From a virus: DNA of 23,415 nucleotides. Position numbers and translations under genes: made by a program. Shown here piece after piece: positions 21,865 through 23,415 of the stretch (position 1 is its first letter; every line of letters begins with the position of its first letter). The stretch is from IMG/VR virus record IMGVR_UViG_3300047548_000050, positions 1-23,415 of that record; one strand, 5' to 3'. Below the pieces are notes generated by a model. It searched no databases. It was given only the letters and a program-made list of their open reading frames with translations, and was not told the origin of the DNA.

Positions 21865-22090
21865 ATATGATACTTTCGCTATCGCTGAACACTGGGCAGC
21901 AGCCATAGAAAATGGAGACATCACAGGATTGTCGGACGAGGAGGAAAAAGACCTCCAGCAGTTCCTCGACTCGCTGCCATCTGGCTGCTGGTCTTGGAGT
22001 GATTCTGCTGAATTCTCCAAAGATGCTGTCTCTGGTCTGATGGCTAACTGCTTAGAGGCTCGCCTGTGGGTTAGCCAATCTTCAATTTAA
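21854..22090 (+). CDS. Small acidic protein of unknown function (78 aa)
   Basis: The frame is open from 21809, but the ATG at 21854 has AGGAG seven bases upstream, whereas the ATG at 21848 is too close to it. The 78-residue product starts MLIEYDTFAIAEHWAAAIEN and contains the acidic GLSDEEEKDLQQFLDSLP and the aromatic CWSWSD. It is helical and soluble. The style (a helix, then a D-E-E-E helix, then an EFS-DAV helix) resembles small conserved phage proteins linked with the NYETW family. It starts inside the end of that gene, so translation is probably coupled. Function is unknown. Confidence 0.72.
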   Translation: MLIEYDTFAIAEHWAAAIENGDITGLSDEEEKDLQQFLDSLPSGCWSWSDSAEFSKDAVSGLMANCLEARLWVSQSSI

Positions 22091-22100
22091 GGAGATGACA

Positions 22101-22259
22101 ATGACAAGAGAAAGACTCGCTTGTGTTTATATGGATTGGAGAAATAATTTTCTCACCATCACAGGATTTGCGGAGCATTATGGATTAACAGACGAGGAAG
22201 CAGCAGACCTGATAAATTTGGCTCGGCGCTGTTTTGAGAATCCTCACCCGGATAATTGA
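22101..22259 (+). CDS. Very small helical protein (52 aa)
   Basis: The ATG at 22101 follows AAGGAGATGACA, the best ribosome binding site of this operon. The 52 residues read MTRERLACVYMDWRNNF, then FAEHYGLTDEEAADLINLAR and a short polar tail. The second part has the pattern of a small helix-turn-helix (F-x-x-H-Y-G-L-T-x-x-x-A), found in other small phage proteins, but it is too short to claim DNA binding. It starts ten bases after the previous stop and ends one base before the next ATG. It is under 60 codons and easily missed. Confidence 0.7.
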   Translation: MTRERLACVYMDWRNNFLTITGFAEHYGLTDEEAADLINLARRCFENPHPDN

Positions 22260-22260
22260 A

Positions 22261-22404
22261 ATGACAGAATATCAAATCGAAATAGCAGTTGAGCAGTGGA
22301 TGGACAAAATCGACTCTCAGTTAATGCGCCATCAAATCACGCAGGAAGAATACGAAAACATCGTTAAACAGATTAACCAATGGGTAAAGGAGCAGACAGA
22401 ATGA
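22261..22404 (+). CDS. Very small helical protein (47 aa)
   Basis: 47 residues starting MTEYQIEIAVEQWMDKIDSQ and ending INQWVKEQTE. It is amphipathic and helical, with no hydrophobic span. The ATG comes one base after the previous stop, and its stop overlaps the next start (ATGA). No strong separate ribosome binding site is visible, so translation is probably coupled to the upstream gene. The pattern Q-M/I-T-Q-E-E-Y-E-x-I resembles short phage proteins that follow a dimeric helical hairpin plan, but no family can be named. Confidence 0.65.
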   Translation: MTEYQIEIAVEQWMDKIDSQLMRHQITQEEYENIVKQINQWVKEQTE

Positions 22405-22589
22405 AAGATAAACAGACCTTTAGTTACAGGATGGCAGAGCTTGTTAATGTCTGCCCTTTTCCTGTTAGAGATCAAGAATTTTTTATTATCCAAATCCACT
22501 CACAGGACGGGCGAAAAACTAAACATCTAAACATCACTCCAGAAGAGTTTAAACAGATAGAGAAAATCCTTTTAGGGGTCGAGGCATGA
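22401..22589 (+). CDS. Small protein of unknown function (62 aa)
   Basis: The ATG at 22401 is preferred over the one at 22380 because AAAGGAG lies eight bases upstream and it overlaps the previous stop as ATGA. The 62-residue product starts MKDKQTFSYRMAELVNVCPF. It has a predicted beta-strand pair (FFIIQIHSQDGRKTKHLNI) and a C-terminal helix (TPEEFKQIEKILLG). This compact strand-strand-helix shape is common among small phage proteins that bind other proteins. There is no catalytic motif. Its stop overlaps the next start by four bases. Confidence 0.7.
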   Translation: MKDKQTFSYRMAELVNVCPFPVRDQEFFIIQIHSQDGRKTKHLNITPEEFKQIEKILLGVEA

Positions 22590-22747
22590 AAGCAGGGAAT
22601 ATCGGCTCATGGCTGGATGATGATTCAGGCAGTCTCTGGAGGGTCTGCTCTGCCTCTGGTGACTGGCTCACCATCCAGCACCTCGACACAGGACAGGAGC
22701 AGACCATCCAGACCGAAGACTTCTGGCTGCTGCTGGATTCTCTCTGA
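22586..22747 (+). CDS. Very small protein, last of the rightward operon (53 aa)
   Basis: 53 residues starting MKAGNIGSWLDDDSGSLWRV and ending EDFWLLLDSL. It is acidic, with four Trp, and mostly beta: SGDWLTIQHLDTGQEQTI looks like a small beta-hairpin domain. The start overlaps the preceding stop (ATGA). Base use changes to CTG/CAG-rich here, unlike the A/T-rich genes before it but like the HNH nuclease and the non-coding DNA downstream. An intrinsic terminator begins 17 bases after the stop. No family is recognised. Confidence 0.62.
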   Translation: MKAGNIGSWLDDDSGSLWRVCSASGDWLTIQHLDTGQEQTIQTEDFWLLLDSL

Positions 22748-22764
22748 CCACAGCCCCAAAAATG

Positions 22765-22791
22765 CCCGGAGCCTCGGCTCTGGGTTTTTTT
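22765..22791 (+). terminator. Intrinsic terminator of the rightward small-gene operon
   Basis: CCCGGAGCC (22765-22773) pairs with GGCTCTGGG (22776-22784) and seven T follow. The stem has one G-U pair. CCCCAAAAA upstream can also pair with TTTTTTTGGG downstream, so the opposite strand has a T-run after the same stem and the element may work in both directions. Confidence 0.85.
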
Positions 22792-23153
22792 GGGCCTGTG
22801 ATGTTAGTGAGTGCTCACACACTATTCATTTAAACGAGCCAGAAGGCCCTGAGAGGCTGGGCTGGTAGGGTAGTAGCAGCACATAGGAAACAGGGCTGCT
22901 GTGGGCCATTCTGGTGGGTCTGTCTGATGGCTGGCTGCTGGGTAGTCTGGAGGCTGTCACAGGGTGCATAAGCACTGGATGGATGCACAGGAGCCGAGGC
23001 TGCTGGCTGGGTTTTGTAGTACTTTCTCCAGCAGTTTCTTTGGTCTGCATGTAAGTGAGTGCTTACTACTGGACGGGCATCCAGTCCGATACCTCCGAGG
23101 GGCCAGAAAAAGGCCGACCCCCACTACGCATTCTTAAAAAAAAATTTTGAAGC
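22792..23153. other. Gene-free stretch between convergent operons, with a repeated palindromic site
   Basis: No convincing gene is present. The DNA is rich in CTGG/CAGG words. Two near-identical 16-base sites lie near its ends: GTTAGTGAGTGCTCAC at 22803-22818 and GTAAGTGAGTGCTTAC at 23051-23066. They share the core AGTGAGTGCT and each is partly palindromic. A short GGCC/GGCC hairpin lies near 23101-23115. The pair could be binding sites for a regulator. Confidence 0.5.
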
Positions 23154-23175
23154 AAAAAAAATCCCCGTAGCGGGG
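23154..23175 (-). terminator. Intrinsic terminator for the leftward gene at the right edge
   Basis: On the minus strand CCCCG and CGGGG form a 5-bp GC stem around CTA, followed by A and eight T (plus-strand A at 23154-23161). It lies 49 bases past the stop of the leftward partial gene and stops its transcription before it meets the rightward operon. Confidence 0.8.
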
Positions 23176-23224
23176 AAAAATTTTTGCCATTTTTTGGCAA
23201 CTGCGAATTGGCAAACAAATTTAA

Positions 23225-23415
23225 TTAAAACGTGCTTGAACTATTCTTGGTGTTTTGTTGCAGCAGCAGTTTTTGCGCAAGGATTTGGCGGTATTGCTGC
23301 TCAATGTTCTCGCCTTTGTAGCCATGAGCGTAAGCAGCCCTGGCAACGGCTAGTGCTTTGGCTTTGGAGTCGAATGGGCCTTTCGATCCCCAAAACCAGC
23401 CTGACGGTTTTTTGA
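23225..23415 (-). CDS. 3' end of a leftward gene entering from the right edge (partial)
   Basis: The minus strand is open from the right edge to a TAA at 23227-23225, giving 62 residues that begin KKPSGWFWGSKGPFDSKAKA, continue with LAVARAAYAHGYKGENIEQQ and end NSSSTF. The W-GSKGPF segment followed by an alanine-rich helix and A-GY looks like a real conserved protein end and resembles small phage proteins of unknown function. A terminator follows its stop, supporting this strand. The opposite-strand frame over the same bases crosses the terminator and is A/T-poly-run rich, so it is rejected. The start lies outside the window. Confidence 0.7.
   Translation of the reverse strand, partial: KKPSGWFWGSKGPFDSKAKALAVARAAYAHGYKGENIEQQYRQILAQKLLLQQNTKNSSSTF

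Noticed and set aside
22826-23050. 74-codon frame on the - strand in the gene-free stretch
   Set aside because: Pro/Ser/Leu-rich low-complexity product, no ribosome binding site, and it follows the CTG/CAG-rich background of the region.
23059-23415. 118-codon frame on the + strand at the right edge
   Set aside because: It runs through an A/T homopolymer stretch and a minus-strand terminator and is opposite a better-supported leftward gene end.

Overview
The window is the late (structural) half of a tailed double-stranded DNA phage or prophage with an HK97-type head and a long, non-contractile, lambda-like tail (siphovirus morphology). Codon use, ordinary Shine-Dalgarno sites and DnaA boxes of the TTATCCACA type fit a proteobacterial host. 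The gene styles resemble phages of freshwater Burkholderiales, but that host guess is inference. No integrase, repressor, lysis gene, polymerase, tRNA or CRISPR array is visible.

Nearly everything from 21082 down to 143 is one leftward (minus-strand) late block in packaging, head, tail order. It starts with an HNH nuclease, a 222-base gene-free spacer (candidate packaging site) and a free-standing HNH-AP2 homing endonuclease. TerS, TerL, portal and prohead protease follow, then TWO tandem HK97-fold major capsid proteins, the connector, head closure protein, tail terminator and tail tube. Next come a GIY-YIG homing endonuclease, a small unknown gene and the tail assembly chaperones, joined by a -1 frameshift at A_AAA_AAC. 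An HK97 gp10-like protein in an unusual position, the tape measure, two minor tail proteins, a GNAT acetyltransferase, the gpJ-like tail tip protein and two fibre or adhesin proteins complete the block, with a small fibre-associated protein at the end. Genes touch or overlap by 1 to 4 bases almost throughout, which implies one long transcript with translational coupling.

The most unusual point is the capsid pair. The first protein (450 aa) has the N-terminal coiled delta/scaffold domain. The second (338 aa) is a clear paralogue starting just before the equivalent of the mature N-terminus. A textbook intrinsic terminator with a UUCG loop lies between them, so the two coats are probably made in unequal amounts.

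To the right of the late block, 21083-21381 is a divergent intergenic region holding five exact TTATNCACA DnaA boxes plus one near match, a strong candidate replication origin. A rightward operon of seven very small genes (21382-22747) follows and ends at an intrinsic terminator. A gene-free stretch (22792-23153) with a pair of near-identical palindromic sites comes next, then the 3' end of a leftward gene entering from the right edge, with its own terminator. At the extreme left edge the first 21 codons of another leftward gene are visible.
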